From Gp6-AA40 sp963723495 (GTDB taxonomy: Bacteria > Acidobacteriota > Vicinamibacteria > Vicinamibacterales > UBA2999): a stretch of 64,000 nucleotides of DNA. The position numbers were made by a program, and so were the translations under genes. This document shows, piece by piece, positions 21,356-32,088 of the stretch. The stretch's first letter is position 1; every line of letters starts with the position of its first letter. The stretch covers positions 248,001 to 312,000 of the forward strand of contig CAVRQR010000011.1 of NCBI GenBank assembly GCA_963723495.1, written 5' to 3'. The notes beneath the pieces are model-generated. The model was not told the origin of the DNA and did no database searches. It saw nothing but the letters and a program-made list of their open reading frames with translations.

Positions 21356-22168
21356 TCACGCCGCTGCGCGCCGGCGCCCGCGCATCTCCCGCGGTGTCTC
21401 TGGCGTGGTCTTCGCCAGCCACGTCAGCATGACGAGACTGAGCGGTGCGAGGATCAGGGAGATGAACTGGGAGGTCGAGAACCCGAGCAGCTCACCACGT
21501 GGATCGCCACGATAGATCTCGATGATGTAGCGCGAGATGGCGTACAGGAACATGTAGGACCAGAACGTCCGTCCTGCGAAGAGTCGGCCCCGGCGCTCGG
21601 TGGCGAGCAGCAGGACCAGAATCAGAAGCTCGGCACCAGCTTCGTAAAGCTGGGTCGGGTGGAGCGGGATACCGAGTGGCGTGCCGACGTTGGCGGCTGC
21701 CAGCGGGTTTGTGAAGATCACCGCCCACGGAACGTCCGTCGGCTTGCCATAGCAGCAGCCCGCTGCGAAGCATCCGAGTCGACCCGTGACGTGTCCCAAA
21801 GCGATCCCTGGGGCGAACACATCGCAGGTCGTCCAGAACGGCATGCGATGTTTGGCGATGTACCAGAACGCCACGACGACCGCGAGGATGAGCCCGCCAT
21901 AGAACACACCGCCGGAACGGGCGAGTGCGAGCAACTCCCATGGAGACTGCCGGAACTGCTCGAAATCCACGAGCAGCAGCATCAGCTTCGCCCCGACGAG
22001 CGCGGCAATGATGATGTAGATACCGAGATCGAGGACGCGGTTGGCGTCGAGACCCCATCGCCGGGCGCGCGTCATGGCCAGCCGCAGGCCGAGCAGATAG
22101 GACGCGGCGAGCAGGACGCCGTACGCGTAGACGGTTACCGGGCCGAGCTTAAACAGTTCTGGATACAC
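21356..22168 (-). CDS. lgt: Prolipoprotein diacylglyceryl transferase Lgt
   Basis: Inner-membrane enzyme that attaches diacylglycerol to the lipobox cysteine of prolipoproteins. Intact, 270 residues, about seven helices. The family segment GHVTGRLGCFAAGCCYGKPT and the HPTQLYE motif are present, as is RSGGVFYGGL. It begins inside the last 20 bases of lspA, so the two lipoprotein-maturation enzymes are encoded consecutively. Confidence 0.96.
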   Translation of the reverse strand: MYPELFKLGPVTVYAYGVLLAASYLLGLRLAMTRARRWGLDANRVLDLGIYIIIAALVGAKLMLLLVDFEQFRQSPWELLALARSGGVFYGGLILAVVVAFWYIAKHRMPFWTTCDVFAPGIALGHVTGRLGCFAAGCCYGKPTDVPWAVIFTNPLAAANVGTPLGIPLHPTQLYEAGAELLILVLLLATERRGRLFAGRTFWSYMFLYAISRYIIEIYRGDPRGELLGFSTSQFISLILAPLSLVMLTWLAKTTPETPREMRGRRRAAA

Positions 22169-22646
22169 GCGACTGCCCCACTCCGATCAGGTCGAGAATC
22201 ATCAGCGCTACTCCGATCGTAATGGAGGCGTCGGCAATGTTGAAAGCCCAGAAATGCCAGCCGCGCCAGTAGAAGTCGAAGAAGTCCAGCACGTATCCGG
22301 CGGAGACCCGATCGATGAGGTTGCCGATGGCTCCACCGATGACGAATGACAAGCCAATCCGGGTCAGCCGCTGACCTGGTGCCAGTGTGGCCGCGTAGGC
22401 AGCCAGGCCGACGAGCGCCGCCGTCTGCACCAGGGCCATGACCGCCGTCTTGTACGGGATATCAATCGCGTTGAGCAGGCCGAAGGCGGCGCCGGTATTG
22501 TGGACTCTGGTCAGGCTGAAGAATCCCGGGATGACCGTCACACTGTCGAACAGTCCCATCCGTGGCCGCACCACGGCCTTCACAACCTGATCGACGATGA
22601 CCACGGCGAGCGCGATCCAGAAGTGGACTGGCCGGAATGACTTCAC
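22149..22646 (-). CDS. lspA: Lipoprotein signal peptidase LspA
   Basis: Aspartyl protease of the inner membrane that removes lipoprotein signal peptides after Lgt acts. 165 residues from GTG 22646, overlapping the ileS stop by GTGA. Four helices. The catalytic aspartates lie in GGAIGNLIDRV and FNIADASITIG, and RVHNTGAAFGLL is the usual N-terminal family motif. Part of an ileS-lspA-lgt unit. A longer in-frame extension to 23000 lies within ileS and is spurious. Confidence 0.95.
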   Translation of the reverse strand: MKSFRPVHFWIALAVVIVDQVVKAVVRPRMGLFDSVTVIPGFFSLTRVHNTGAAFGLLNAIDIPYKTAVMALVQTAALVGLAAYAATLAPGQRLTRIGLSFVIGGAIGNLIDRVSAGYVLDFFDFYWRGWHFWAFNIADASITIGVALMILDLIGVGQSRVSRTV

Positions 22647-25465
22647 GCGGCGAGGTCGCCCCCCAGCGCCTCGACACACCGGTCGCAGATGCCTGCCCAC
22701 TCGGGCTCTGTCCGGACTGACGGCACAAACCTCCAGCAGCGGGCGCATTTCACGCCGGGTGCCTTCTCGGTCTCCACTTCGACGCTGCTGTCGCCGGTTG
22801 TCGAGACGACGGTCAGTGATACGTCGGATACGTTGAGCAACATGGGCAGTTCGGCCCGGTGACTGTCGAGCAATGCCGCGATCGGGCCGCTCGCCCTGAG
22901 CACGACGCGTGCGCCGAGCGATGTGCCGATCACCTTGTCCTTGCGCTTCTGTTCGAGCGCGCCGTTGACTTGTTCGCGGACGCCGAGCAGATCCTCCCAC
23001 TCTTTCAGGAGCGCCTGATCCGCGAGCCCGTCGACGTTCGGAAAATCCTCGAGGTGGACCGATGCCGAGCGCTCGCCCGGGATGTGACGCCAGAGATCGT
23101 CCGCCGTCACGGGGAGGATTGGGGCGAGCAGCCTGGCCAGCCCCTCGCAGATCACGTACATCGCGGTCTGCGTGGAGCGGCGCTCGCGCGATCGCACGCC
23201 GAGCGTGTACATCCGATCCTTGGTCACGTCGACATAGAAGGCGCTGAGATCGACCGTCGCCAGCGTGTTCATCGCCTGGGAGACCGTCGAGAAGTCGTAC
23301 TCGTCGTAGGCGCGAAGCATCCGCTCAGCCGCCTGACCATAACGTGCGAGCGCGAACCGATCGACGGCGTCGAGCTGATCGAGCGGCAGACGGTCGGTGG
23401 CCGGATCGAAGTCGTAGAGGTTTGCCACGAGAATGCGGCACGTGTTCCGCAGCTTTCGATACACGTCAACGACACGCGTGAGGATCTCCTTGCTGACCCG
23501 CAGTTCCTCGGTGAACTCGGTCATCGCGACCCAGAGCCGGATGATCTCGGCGCCGCTTTCTTTGATGACCTCCTGCGGCACGATCACGTTCCCGAGCGAC
23601 TTCGACATCTTGCGGCCTTCGAGATCGATCAGGAATCCGTGCGTCAACACCTCACGGAACGGCGGCCGGCCGCGCGTGGACAACGCCACCAGCAGCGAGC
23701 TCTGGAACCACCCTCGATGCTGATCGCTCCCTTCGAGATACATGTCCGACGGCCACGTGAGCTGGTCGTAGCGCGGGAGGACCGCTTCATGGCTCGATCC
23801 CGAGTCGAACCACACGTCGAGGATGTCGCGTTCGCGCTCGAAGGTCGTGCCCCCGCATGATGGGCAGGTCAGTCCGGGCGTGAGGAACTCTTCGATCGGC
23901 CGCTCGTACCAGGCATCGGCGCTGTACTGCTCGAAGATGTCTGCCGCCCGCTCGATCAACGCCGGCGTCAGGATGGCTTCGCGGCAGCTGGTGCAGTCGA
24001 CCGCCGGGATCGGGACCCCCCAGGCGCGCTGGCGTGAGATGCACCAGTCCGGGCGATTGGACACCATGTTGAAGATGCGATCGCGCCCCCACGACGGAAT
24101 CCACTTCACCTGGTGATCGATCGCGTGGCAAGCGGCATCGCGCAACGTGCGCGGTTGGCCGTCTTCACCTTTGACCGACGGCTCGCCGTCCATCCGCACG
24201 AACCACTGCGACGTCGCGAGGAAGATCACCGGGTTGTGGCAGCGCCAGCAGTGCGGGTACTGATGCGAGAACGTCTCGCGATGCCAGAGCCGGCCGCGGT
24301 CGACGAGCGCCTGTTCAACCTTGGGATTGGCGTCGAAGACCCGCTGGCCGCCGAACAGCTGGACGTTGTCGAGGAAGTGCCCGCCCGGTCCGATGGGTGC
24401 GTAGATCTCGAGTCCGTACTTGATGCCGGTGAGGAAGTCGTCGGCGCCGTGACCGGGCGCCGTGTGCACCGCACCCGTGCCCTGCTCGAGGGTGACGTAG
24501 TCACCGAGCACCGCCAGGGAGTCACGATCGTAGAGCGGATGCTGAAACCTGATCCCCTCGAGCTCCGCACCTTTCATGCGCGCGACAGGCTTGTCGAACG
24601 CACGGCCGACGATTCGTCCGACCGATTCAGCCAGGCCCTCCGCGATGAGGACGGCGCGCCCGTCGACGTCAAACGCCGCGTAGTCGTACTCAGGATGAAA
24701 TGCGACAGCGAGGTTCGACGGAATGGTCCACGGTGTTGTCGTCCAGATGAGGACGGACACATCACGGCCGTCGAGCGCGGGAATCTTCGCGCGCAGATCG
24801 GCTGCGCTCTCGGGCTTCAGCGGGAACTCGACGTAGATCGAAGGCGACGAATGATCGTCGTACTCCACTTCCGCTTCGGCCAGTGCCGTGCGGCAATGGA
24901 TGCACCAGTGCACCGGCTTCTTGCCCTTGTAGACGAGCCCGCCGGCGACGAGCTTTCCCAGCGCCCGTGCGATATCCGCCTGGTACCGAAAACTCATCGT
25001 CACGTACGGGTGATCCCAGTCACCGAATACCATCAGGCGCTGAAACTCGGTTGTCATCACACCGATGAAGCGTTCTGCGTACGCCCGGCAGGCGCGGCGG
25101 AAGTCGGCCATCGACAGCTCGCGCTTCTTCGCGCCGAGTTCACGATCGACACGGAGCTCGATCGGAAGCCCATGACAGTCGTAGCCGGGCACGTACGGCG
25201 CGTCGAATCCTGCCATCGTGCGTGACTTCACGACCAGATCCTTCAGGATCTTGTTCAGCGCCGTGCCCAGGTGAATCTGGCCGTTGGCGTAAGGCGGGCC
25301 ATCGTGCAGCACGAACTTCGCGGCGCTGCGCCGCTTTTCACGAATCTGCCCGTACAGATCCATGGCTTTCCACCGGGCCAGTGCCTCAGGCTCGGCGGTC
25401 TGCAGGCTGGCTTTCATGGGAAAGGCCGTCCGCGGCAGATTAACTGTGTCCTTCCATTCGGGCAT
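22643..25465 (-). CDS. ileS: Isoleucyl-tRNA synthetase
   Basis: Class I aminoacyl-tRNA synthetase charging tRNA-Ile, with an editing domain. Intact, about 940 residues from ATG 25465 (MPEWKDTVNLPRTAFPMKAS). A longer frame to 25681 runs into the divergent peptidase gene and is rejected. The HIGH-type motif is PYANGQIHLGTALNKI, KMSKS is GRKMSKSLGN, and the CP1 editing region includes WTTTPWTIPSN. The C-terminal zinc finger is CARCWRF and CDRC. First gene of ileS-lspA-lgt. Confidence 0.98.
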   Translation of the reverse strand: MPEWKDTVNLPRTAFPMKASLQTAEPEALARWKAMDLYGQIREKRRSAAKFVLHDGPPYANGQIHLGTALNKILKDLVVKSRTMAGFDAPYVPGYDCHGLPIELRVDRELGAKKRELSMADFRRACRAYAERFIGVMTTEFQRLMVFGDWDHPYVTMSFRYQADIARALGKLVAGGLVYKGKKPVHWCIHCRTALAEAEVEYDDHSSPSIYVEFPLKPESAADLRAKIPALDGRDVSVLIWTTTPWTIPSNLAVAFHPEYDYAAFDVDGRAVLIAEGLAESVGRIVGRAFDKPVARMKGAELEGIRFQHPLYDRDSLAVLGDYVTLEQGTGAVHTAPGHGADDFLTGIKYGLEIYAPIGPGGHFLDNVQLFGGQRVFDANPKVEQALVDRGRLWHRETFSHQYPHCWRCHNPVIFLATSQWFVRMDGEPSVKGEDGQPRTLRDAACHAIDHQVKWIPSWGRDRIFNMVSNRPDWCISRQRAWGVPIPAVDCTSCREAILTPALIERAADIFEQYSADAWYERPIEEFLTPGLTCPSCGGTTFERERDILDVWFDSGSSHEAVLPRYDQLTWPSDMYLEGSDQHRGWFQSSLLVALSTRGRPPFREVLTHGFLIDLEGRKMSKSLGNVIVPQEVIKESGAEIIRLWVAMTEFTEELRVSKEILTRVVDVYRKLRNTCRILVANLYDFDPATDRLPLDQLDAVDRFALARYGQAAERMLRAYDEYDFSTVSQAMNTLATVDLSAFYVDVTKDRMYTLGVRSRERRSTQTAMYVICEGLARLLAPILPVTADDLWRHIPGERSASVHLEDFPNVDGLADQALLKEWEDLLGVREQVNGALEQKRKDKVIGTSLGARVVLRASGPIAALLDSHRAELPMLLNVSDVSLTVVSTTGDSSVEVETEKAPGVKCARCWRFVPSVRTEPEWAGICDRCVEALGGDLAA

Positions 25466-25482
25466 ACGCAGGTAGTACTTAC

Positions 25483-25488
25483 TATAAT
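25483..25488 (+). promoter_or_regulatory. TATAAT element directly before the M16 peptidase start
   Basis: A perfect -10 hexamer ends seven bases before ATG 25496, and no Shine-Dalgarno sequence lies between. If used, the transcript would begin at or next to the start codon. No good -35 hexamer is visible. Confidence 0.45.
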
Positions 25489-25495
25489 TCCTTGG

Positions 25496-26806
25496 ATGGC
25501 CGCCCTCGAACCCACACCGCAGAGCGGCACCGTCGTACACGAGCAGGTACTCGACAACGGATTGCGTGTGTTGATCCAGTCCGTGCACACGGCGCCGTTG
25601 GCCACGGTCTGGAGCTGGTACCGCGTCGGCTCGAGAGACGAGATGCCGGGCCTGACCGGCGTGTCGCACTGGGTCGAGCACATGAACTTCAAGGGCACGA
25701 CCAACATCCCCCGCGACCAGATCAAGGGCATCATCGAGAAGTACGGCGGCTATTGGAACGGGTACACGTGGATCGACCAGACCACCTATACCGAGACCGC
25801 GACGCGTGATGCGCTCGACCGCATGTTGTTCATCGAGGCCGAACGGATGCGCAGTTGCCTGTACGACCCGGCGGACTGCGAATCAGAGCGCACGGTCATC
25901 ATCTCGGAGCTCCAAGGGGGCGAGAACGATCCCGAGCAGCTGCTCGATCAGGAGCTGACGGCGACGGCATTCCGCGCGCACAGTTATCGTCATCCCACGA
26001 TTGGCTGGCTGTCGGATCTGCAGACGATGACGCGCGCCGACCTATACGGTCACTACCGGCGGTTCTATACGCCTAACAATGCCACGCTCGTGATCGTAGG
26101 AGACGTCGACCGCGCGGATGCGATGCGCAACGTGGTCGCGCACTTCGACCGCATCGAGTCCGGCGATGCCGGCCGCAGGCCATGCACGTCAGAGCCCGAA
26201 CAGCTCGGTGAACGCCGCACGACCATCGCCAGGGCGGGCACGACCGCGTACCTCAAGGTGGGATTCCACTCGCCGGCGGTCAGTGACAAGGACTTCTGGC
26301 CGCTGCTGGTGCTGGACGCCGTTCTCAGTGGCGCCAAGGGTCTCAACCTGTGGGCCAGCTTTCGAACCGCGCCACCGCAGCGAAGCGCTCGCCTCTACCA
26401 CGCGCTGGTCAACAGCGGACTGGCTTCGGCGGTGAGTGGAGCGCTGCTTCCGACGGAAGAGCCGTTCCTCTACACGATCTCTGCGACGGCGACTGATGGT
26501 GTGTCACTGGACCGCGTCGAGCACGCGCTGCTCGCTGAACTGGAACGCCTTCGCACAGGTGGCATCACGCCAGACGAGCTCCAGAAGGCGCAGAACCAGT
26601 TGCGCGCGCGGCTGGTGTTCGAGAACGACAGCATCACGAACATCGCGCATCAACTGGGTTTCTTCGAGACGATCGCATCCTGGCAGCTCGGTCAGGCTCT
26701 CGTCCAGCACATCGAGGCGGTCACCGTTGCGGACGTCGGAAGGATGGCATCTGAACGTCTGAAGCCAGCCAGCCGCACGGTCGGTCGCTTCGAGCCGATC
26801 CGATAA
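25496..26806 (+). CDS. M16 family zinc metallopeptidase (catalytic subunit)
   Basis: Pitrilysin/MPP-like peptidase, 436 residues from ATG 25496. The inverted zinc motif HXXEH is present as SHWVEHMNF at about residues 61-65, with the distal acidic ligand region in ESERTVIISELQGGENDPE. The two homologous M16 half-domains are recognisable. It is fused head-to-tail with a second M16 gene (TAATG overlap) that lacks the zinc motif, a common pairing of active and inactive subunits. No signal peptide, so probably cytosolic. Upstream in-frame codons overlap ileS and are not used. Confidence 0.93.
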   Translation: MAALEPTPQSGTVVHEQVLDNGLRVLIQSVHTAPLATVWSWYRVGSRDEMPGLTGVSHWVEHMNFKGTTNIPRDQIKGIIEKYGGYWNGYTWIDQTTYTETATRDALDRMLFIEAERMRSCLYDPADCESERTVIISELQGGENDPEQLLDQELTATAFRAHSYRHPTIGWLSDLQTMTRADLYGHYRRFYTPNNATLVIVGDVDRADAMRNVVAHFDRIESGDAGRRPCTSEPEQLGERRTTIARAGTTAYLKVGFHSPAVSDKDFWPLLVLDAVLSGAKGLNLWASFRTAPPQRSARLYHALVNSGLASAVSGALLPTEEPFLYTISATATDGVSLDRVEHALLAELERLRTGGITPDELQKAQNQLRARLVFENDSITNIAHQLGFFETIASWQLGQALVQHIEAVTVADVGRMASERLKPASRTVGRFEPIR

Positions 26807-28104
26807 TGGCGGGCCTGGCGCCAACGCGTAAGGTGCTGGGTAACGGCGTCACTCTCCTGACGAAGAGAACGTCGACGACGCCCGCCGTGACACTCGTCGC
26901 CAATGTGCGGGCCGGCTCGGTGTACGACCCGGCCCCTCTCGAAGGTCTTGCGCACTTCGTATCGCGAACAATCGACCGCGGTACGCGCAGGTACTCGGCG
27001 GACGAACTCGCCGAGCTCCTCGATTCGCGCGGTATCACGCTGACCTCTTCGACAACCCGGCACACGGTCTCGCTTGCCTGCACCTGCCTGGTCGAGGACT
27101 TTGACGACGTGCTGGGACTGCTCGGCGAAATCCTGATGCGGCCTGCGTTTCCCGTCGTGGAAGTCGATCGGCGACGTGGAGAGATCGTCACACTGATCCG
27201 CCAGGATGAAGACAACCCGTCGGTGGTCGCGGTCGAGACATTGATGTCGATGCTGTACGGCGGTACTCATCCGTACGGCCGGCGATCACGTGGAACGGTT
27301 GAGAGCGTTGAACGCGTGGACAGAGACGCGCTCGAGCAGTTTCATGCCGCGCACTGCGTTCCGAGCGCACTATCGCTCGCGCTCGTCGGTGATATCGACC
27401 CGGCTCGGGCGATCGACAGAGCCCAGGCTGTTTTTGGCGGTTGGACGGGCTCAGGCGTCCCCGAGTCGGTCCGGCCGGAGCCGGACTCTGCGATCACTGA
27501 GGTAAATGCGCCTTCATTGTCTTCGAGTGGTCGTCAGAGTCGTGTCGTCCCGATGATGAACAAATCGCAAACCGACATTGCCTATGGGTTCGTCACCATC
27601 GCACGCCGGGATCCCGCGTACAACGCGTATTGGTTGATGAACAACATCCTTGGTCAGTACTCACTCGGCGGGCGGCTCGGCGACAGTATCCGGGAGCAGC
27701 AAGGGATGGCCTACTACGTGTTCAGCTCCCTGGATGCGAACCTCATGCCGGGGCCGCTCAGCATCAGAGCTGGCGTGAGCCCCGCCAACGTGAGCAAGGC
27801 AGTGGCGTCTATCGATGCCGAGCTGAGAAACCTGGTGGATGCCGGTCCGACCGAACAGGAGCTTCAGGAGTCCAAGCTGTATCTGATCGGATCGATGCCG
27901 CGAGCGCTCGAAACCAACATGGGTATTGCGACGTATCTACAGACAGTCGAGTTTTTCGGACTTGGTCTCGACTACGACGTCCGTATGCCCGATCTGCTGA
28001 GGGCGGTGACACGCGAGCAGGTCCACGACGCGGCACGGCGCGCCATCGACCCCGATAACGCAACCGTTGTCGTTGCCGGGCCATTTGAAGGACCTCTTTC
28101 GTGA
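26806..28104 (+). CDS. M16 family peptidase-like subunit lacking the zinc motif
   Basis: 432 residues homologous to the preceding M16 enzyme. At the HXXEH position it has LAHFVSRTIDRGT, so the second His and the Glu are missing and the protein should not bind catalytic zinc. The substrate-cleft part, ILGQYSLGGRLGDSIREQQG, resembles the R/Y-containing C-terminal half of M16 partner subunits. Presumably forms a heterodimer with the upstream protein. Its stop overlaps the GTG of the next gene. Confidence 0.9.
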   Translation: MAGLAPTRKVLGNGVTLLTKRTSTTPAVTLVANVRAGSVYDPAPLEGLAHFVSRTIDRGTRRYSADELAELLDSRGITLTSSTTRHTVSLACTCLVEDFDDVLGLLGEILMRPAFPVVEVDRRRGEIVTLIRQDEDNPSVVAVETLMSMLYGGTHPYGRRSRGTVESVERVDRDALEQFHAAHCVPSALSLALVGDIDPARAIDRAQAVFGGWTGSGVPESVRPEPDSAITEVNAPSLSSSGRQSRVVPMMNKSQTDIAYGFVTIARRDPAYNAYWLMNNILGQYSLGGRLGDSIREQQGMAYYVFSSLDANLMPGPLSIRAGVSPANVSKAVASIDAELRNLVDAGPTEQELQESKLYLIGSMPRALETNMGIATYLQTVEFFGLGLDYDVRMPDLLRAVTREQVHDAARRAIDPDNATVVVAGPFEGPLS

Positions 28105-28793
28105 CACGCCGAGCCATTGCTGCGGTCTTTTTCGACGTCGACTTCACGCTGATCTATCCGGGCCCGACGTTCCAGGGTGAGGGCTACGCAGCCTTCTGCG
28201 CCCGCTACGGGATGACGGTCGACCCTTCGCGATTCGGGCATGCCGTGCGCGCGGCGTCGTCCATTCTCGATGCCGCGCAGGATCATGCCTACGACGCGGA
28301 TATCTTCGTCTGTTACACGCGGCGCATCATCGAGGAGATGGGTGGTTCGGGTCCGCGACTGGACGAGTGCGCGACCGAGATCTACAACGAGTGGGCTGCC
28401 TGCCAGCACTTCTTTCTCTACGACGATGTCGCGCCGGTGCTGCAGGAGCTGGCACGCCGCGGCCTGAAGATCGGGCTCATCTCGAATTCGCACCGCTGCC
28501 TCGCGTCGTTTCAGGAGCATTTCCAGCTGCAGGGACTGATCACCGCGGCTGTGTCCTCGTCCGAGCACGGCTACATGAAGCCCCATCCCAGCATCTTCGA
28601 AGCTGCGTTGACTCTGGCAGGTGTCGAAGCGCGTGAATCGCTGATGGTTGGCGACAGCGTCGCCCACGACATCGACGGTGCGCGACGCATCGGCATGCGC
28701 GGTGTGCTCGTGCACCGCTCTGACGATCCCGCGCCAGCGGCCGGCGTTCCGGTGATTCGATCGATGGCGGAGTTACCGGCGCTGATCCACTAG
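28101..28793 (+). CDS. HAD-superfamily hydrolase
   Basis: Haloacid-dehalogenase-like phosphatase, 230 residues, GTG start overlapping the previous stop (GTGA). Motif I is FFDVDFTLIYP with the nucleophile Asp, motif II GLISNSH, motif III Lys in GYMKPHPSIFEAA, and motif IV LMVGDSVAHDIDGARRIGM. A cap domain lies between motifs I and II. Substrate unknown. Third gene of the M16 unit. Confidence 0.92.
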   Translation: MTRRAIAAVFFDVDFTLIYPGPTFQGEGYAAFCARYGMTVDPSRFGHAVRAASSILDAAQDHAYDADIFVCYTRRIIEEMGGSGPRLDECATEIYNEWAACQHFFLYDDVAPVLQELARRGLKIGLISNSHRCLASFQEHFQLQGLITAAVSSSEHGYMKPHPSIFEAALTLAGVEARESLMVGDSVAHDIDGARRIGMRGVLVHRSDDPAPAAGVPVIRSMAELPALIH

Positions 28794-28806
28794 CGCGTTT
28801 TCCATA

Positions 28807-28842
28807 GTAGGGTAGCGGCCGGTCTGAATCGCCGCACTCTAC
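28807..28842. terminator. Hairpin between convergent HAD and DUF2164 genes
   Basis: 28807-28819 pairs with 28831-28842 with one mismatch and one bulge (GTAG..GCGGC / GCCGC..CTAC). No marked T run, so the terminator role is tentative. Confidence 0.45.
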
Positions 28843-28858
28843 GCTGTGCGAGCGACGA

Positions 28859-29131
28859 TCAGCGCGATGAACGGCCGCCTGACTTCGGGGCCCAGAACGT
28901 GAACTCCTTCTCGTAGCACACGCCTTCCAGATCAGTTGCGCGTTCCTGAAAGTACGCCTGTGCGTCGGCGACCGCCCGGTTGTAGACGACGGGTCCGATC
29001 TCCTGCAGGCAGAAATCCAGCAGGAGACCGGCTTTGAGGTCGCCGATATCCTCGTCCATGTGCTCGACGAAGTAGCGCTTGATGGAGGCCAGTAGCTGCT
29101 TCTTCGTCTCAGGAGTGAGACTAATAGCCAT
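28859..29131 (-). CDS. DUF2164 family protein
   Basis: Small 90-residue protein matching DUF2164 in pattern: SIKRYFVEHMDEDIGDLKAG, LLDFCLQEIGPVVYNRAVAD and a final AYFQERATDLEG segment. Function unknown. It follows the YidB-like gene after nine bases and is likely co-transcribed. Confidence 0.85.
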   Translation of the reverse strand: MAISLTPETKKQLLASIKRYFVEHMDEDIGDLKAGLLLDFCLQEIGPVVYNRAVADAQAYFQERATDLEGVCYEKEFTFWAPKSGGRSSR

Positions 29132-29140
29132 GCCGCGCGA

Positions 29141-29602
29141 TCAACGTCGCAGTAGTGACAGGCCTTGCTGAATCAGATCGCTGTGGTTCTCTGGAATCTG
29201 GCCATTCGGCGTGAGTTGGTTCACCAGTTCCGGCAGGATCTGCGAGAGGATCGATCCCGCCTGCCCGGGTGACGTGCCAAGCTGCGAGGCAAGGTTCCCC
29301 AGCCCCGATCCACCGAACACCTGTGTCATCTGTTCTGGCGATACGCCGGCGTTCGGACCTGTGCCGACCCAGGAGTCAGCCTGTTGTCCGAGGCCGTTAT
29401 TGCGCAGCGTGTCGACAATGCCCGGCAAGCCTCCGTTCTGCTGAACGATCGACATGACCGCGCCAAGTAAATCGTTCCCGCGCGTCTGACTGCCGGCACC
29501 GAGACTGTTGACCAATACATCGAGTGGACTCGAACCCTGTTGCTGACTGCCACTGAGCACCGACCCTGCCACGTTGCTGAGGATGCCGTCCAAGAGTCCC
29601 AT
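29141..29602 (-). CDS. YidB-like DUF937 protein
   Basis: 153 residues from ATG 29602 (MGLLDGILSNVAGSVLSGSQ), rich in Gly, Gln, Asn and Ser. The DUF937/YidB pattern is seen in IVQQNGGLPGIVDTLRNNGL, SWVGTGPNAGVSPEQMTQVF and the C-terminal LTPNGQIPE. Family function is not established. In-frame codons upstream to 29692 look non-coding. Confidence 0.88.
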   Translation of the reverse strand: MGLLDGILSNVAGSVLSGSQQQGSSPLDVLVNSLGAGSQTRGNDLLGAVMSIVQQNGGLPGIVDTLRNNGLGQQADSWVGTGPNAGVSPEQMTQVFGGSGLGNLASQLGTSPGQAGSILSQILPELVNQLTPNGQIPENHSDLIQQGLSLLRR

Positions 29603-29676
29603 GGCTGTCGCTCCTTCCCGAACGCCACACCTCGGGTCGAGACGTGGAGTCAGGCGATCATACGCCCGGAGCCGGA

Positions 29677-30021
29677 TCAGCCTGGCGGCCAACCCAATCC
29701 GCGTCCGGCGAGCAGATGCAGGTGGATATGGAAGACGGTTTGTCCGGCCTCGCGGTTGCAGTTGAACACCGTCCGGTATCCGGAATCTGCGTAGCCGTGC
29801 TCTTTTGCGATGGCGGCAGCGGCTCGCTGCATCGAGCCGGCGAGTCCATCGTCATGCGGGGTGAGATCGTTCAACGTTGCGATGTGACGCCGGGGAATGA
29901 TCAGCACGTGAAGCGGTGCTTGAGGATTGATGTCGCGGATGGCGACGAGCTCGTGGTCTTCGAAGACAAATCGACCGGGAATCTGTCCCGCGACAATCTT
30001 GCAGAAGAGGCAATCGCTCAT
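29677..30021 (-). CDS. HIT family nucleotide hydrolase/transferase
   Basis: 114-residue histidine-triad protein. The triad is HIHLHLLAG with the catalytic central histidine; N-terminal CLFCKIVAGQIPGRFVFEDH is typical of HinT-like purine nucleoside phosphoramidases. The start overlaps the prmC stop by four bases. Likely translated with prfA-prmC. Confidence 0.94.
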   Translation of the reverse strand: MSDCLFCKIVAGQIPGRFVFEDHELVAIRDINPQAPLHVLIIPRRHIATLNDLTPHDDGLAGSMQRAAAAIAKEHGYADSGYRTVFNCNREAGQTVFHIHLHLLAGRGLGWPPG

Positions 30022-30866
30022 GATCGTTGGATGACAGCGGTGCGTGGGATGCCTTGAAGATCCTCGCGGATACGCTCGACGCGCAGAGACGGCCGCGACG
30101 TCACCAGGTGCCTGACGTCGTCGTCCTGCCCGAAACCGAACTCCATGACGAGCCAGCCGCCGGTCACCAGTGTTCGAACCGCGGCGTCCAGCACCGCTTC
30201 AACATCCTGCAGACCGTTTTCGCCGCCAAAGAGCGCCACATCGGGCTCGTGCCGGACGTCGCGCGTCAGTGCGCACTTGTCACCCGCTTTGACGTACGGC
30301 GGGTTGGCGACGATCAGATCGAACGGCCCGTTGATTCCATCGAGATGGGACGTCTCGATGCAAGCGATGCGTTCGTGGACACCGTGCCGCCGGGCGTTGT
30401 CGCGCGCGACGGTGAGTGCCGCGGACGAAACATCGGTCGCGATGATGTGGGCCGACGGGAGCTCGTGAAGCAGACTGATCGCGAGGCAGCCGCTGCCCGT
30501 GCCAATGTCGGCAAGACGCGGCGAGGCGAGTCCGCGTTCCTTCAGGATGGCAAGCGCCTCCTCGACGATGAACTCACTCTCGGGCCTGGGAATGAGCACA
30601 TCGGGGCTGACGCGGAAATCGAGCCCCCAGAACTCCCGCGTTCCAACAATGTAGGCGGATGGCTCTCGTTCGGCGCGACGACGAATCCATTCCGAGAAAC
30701 GCGGTTCGAGCGCCTCGGGCGCCGGATCGGTTCGCGCTGTCAGCACGCGGGCACGATCCCAGCCAAGGATCGTGCGCGCGAACAGATCGACGTCGATGGC
30801 TGCTGCCCTCGGCTCGATGCCCGCCGCGACCAGACGCTCCCGCCCAGCCGCGAGGTGCTCATGCAA
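30018..30866 (-). CDS. prmC: Release factor glutamine methyltransferase PrmC
   Basis: Methylates the GGQ glutamine of release factors. 282 residues. The PrmC N-terminal helical domain is followed by VLIPRPESEFIVEEAL, SAM motif I LADIGTGSGCLAISLL and the catalytic NPPY motif in LIVANPPYV. It directly follows prfA, which encodes its substrate, with 39 bases between. Confidence 0.96.
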   Translation of the reverse strand: MHEHLAAGRERLVAAGIEPRAAAIDVDLFARTILGWDRARVLTARTDPAPEALEPRFSEWIRRRAEREPSAYIVGTREFWGLDFRVSPDVLIPRPESEFIVEEALAILKERGLASPRLADIGTGSGCLAISLLHELPSAHIIATDVSSAALTVARDNARRHGVHERIACIETSHLDGINGPFDLIVANPPYVKAGDKCALTRDVRHEPDVALFGGENGLQDVEAVLDAAVRTLVTGGWLVMEFGFGQDDDVRHLVTSRPSLRVERIREDLQGIPRTAVIQRS

Positions 30867-30905
30867 GACGAGTCGGGAGTCATTTGTTGAGGACAGTGAC
30901 AGCGA

Positions 30906-32004
<1,099 letters not shown>

Positions 32005-32088
32005 TGTGTTTGGATCCAGGTCCGGCTAAAGCCTGACACTACGATGCCCTGCGGGTCTGGCCAAGGCCAGACGCTGCGTTCCCATCAA

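Noticed and set aside
22859..25225. Two long plus-strand frames inside ileS
   Set aside because: Antisense to an intact essential gene; no protein-like features.
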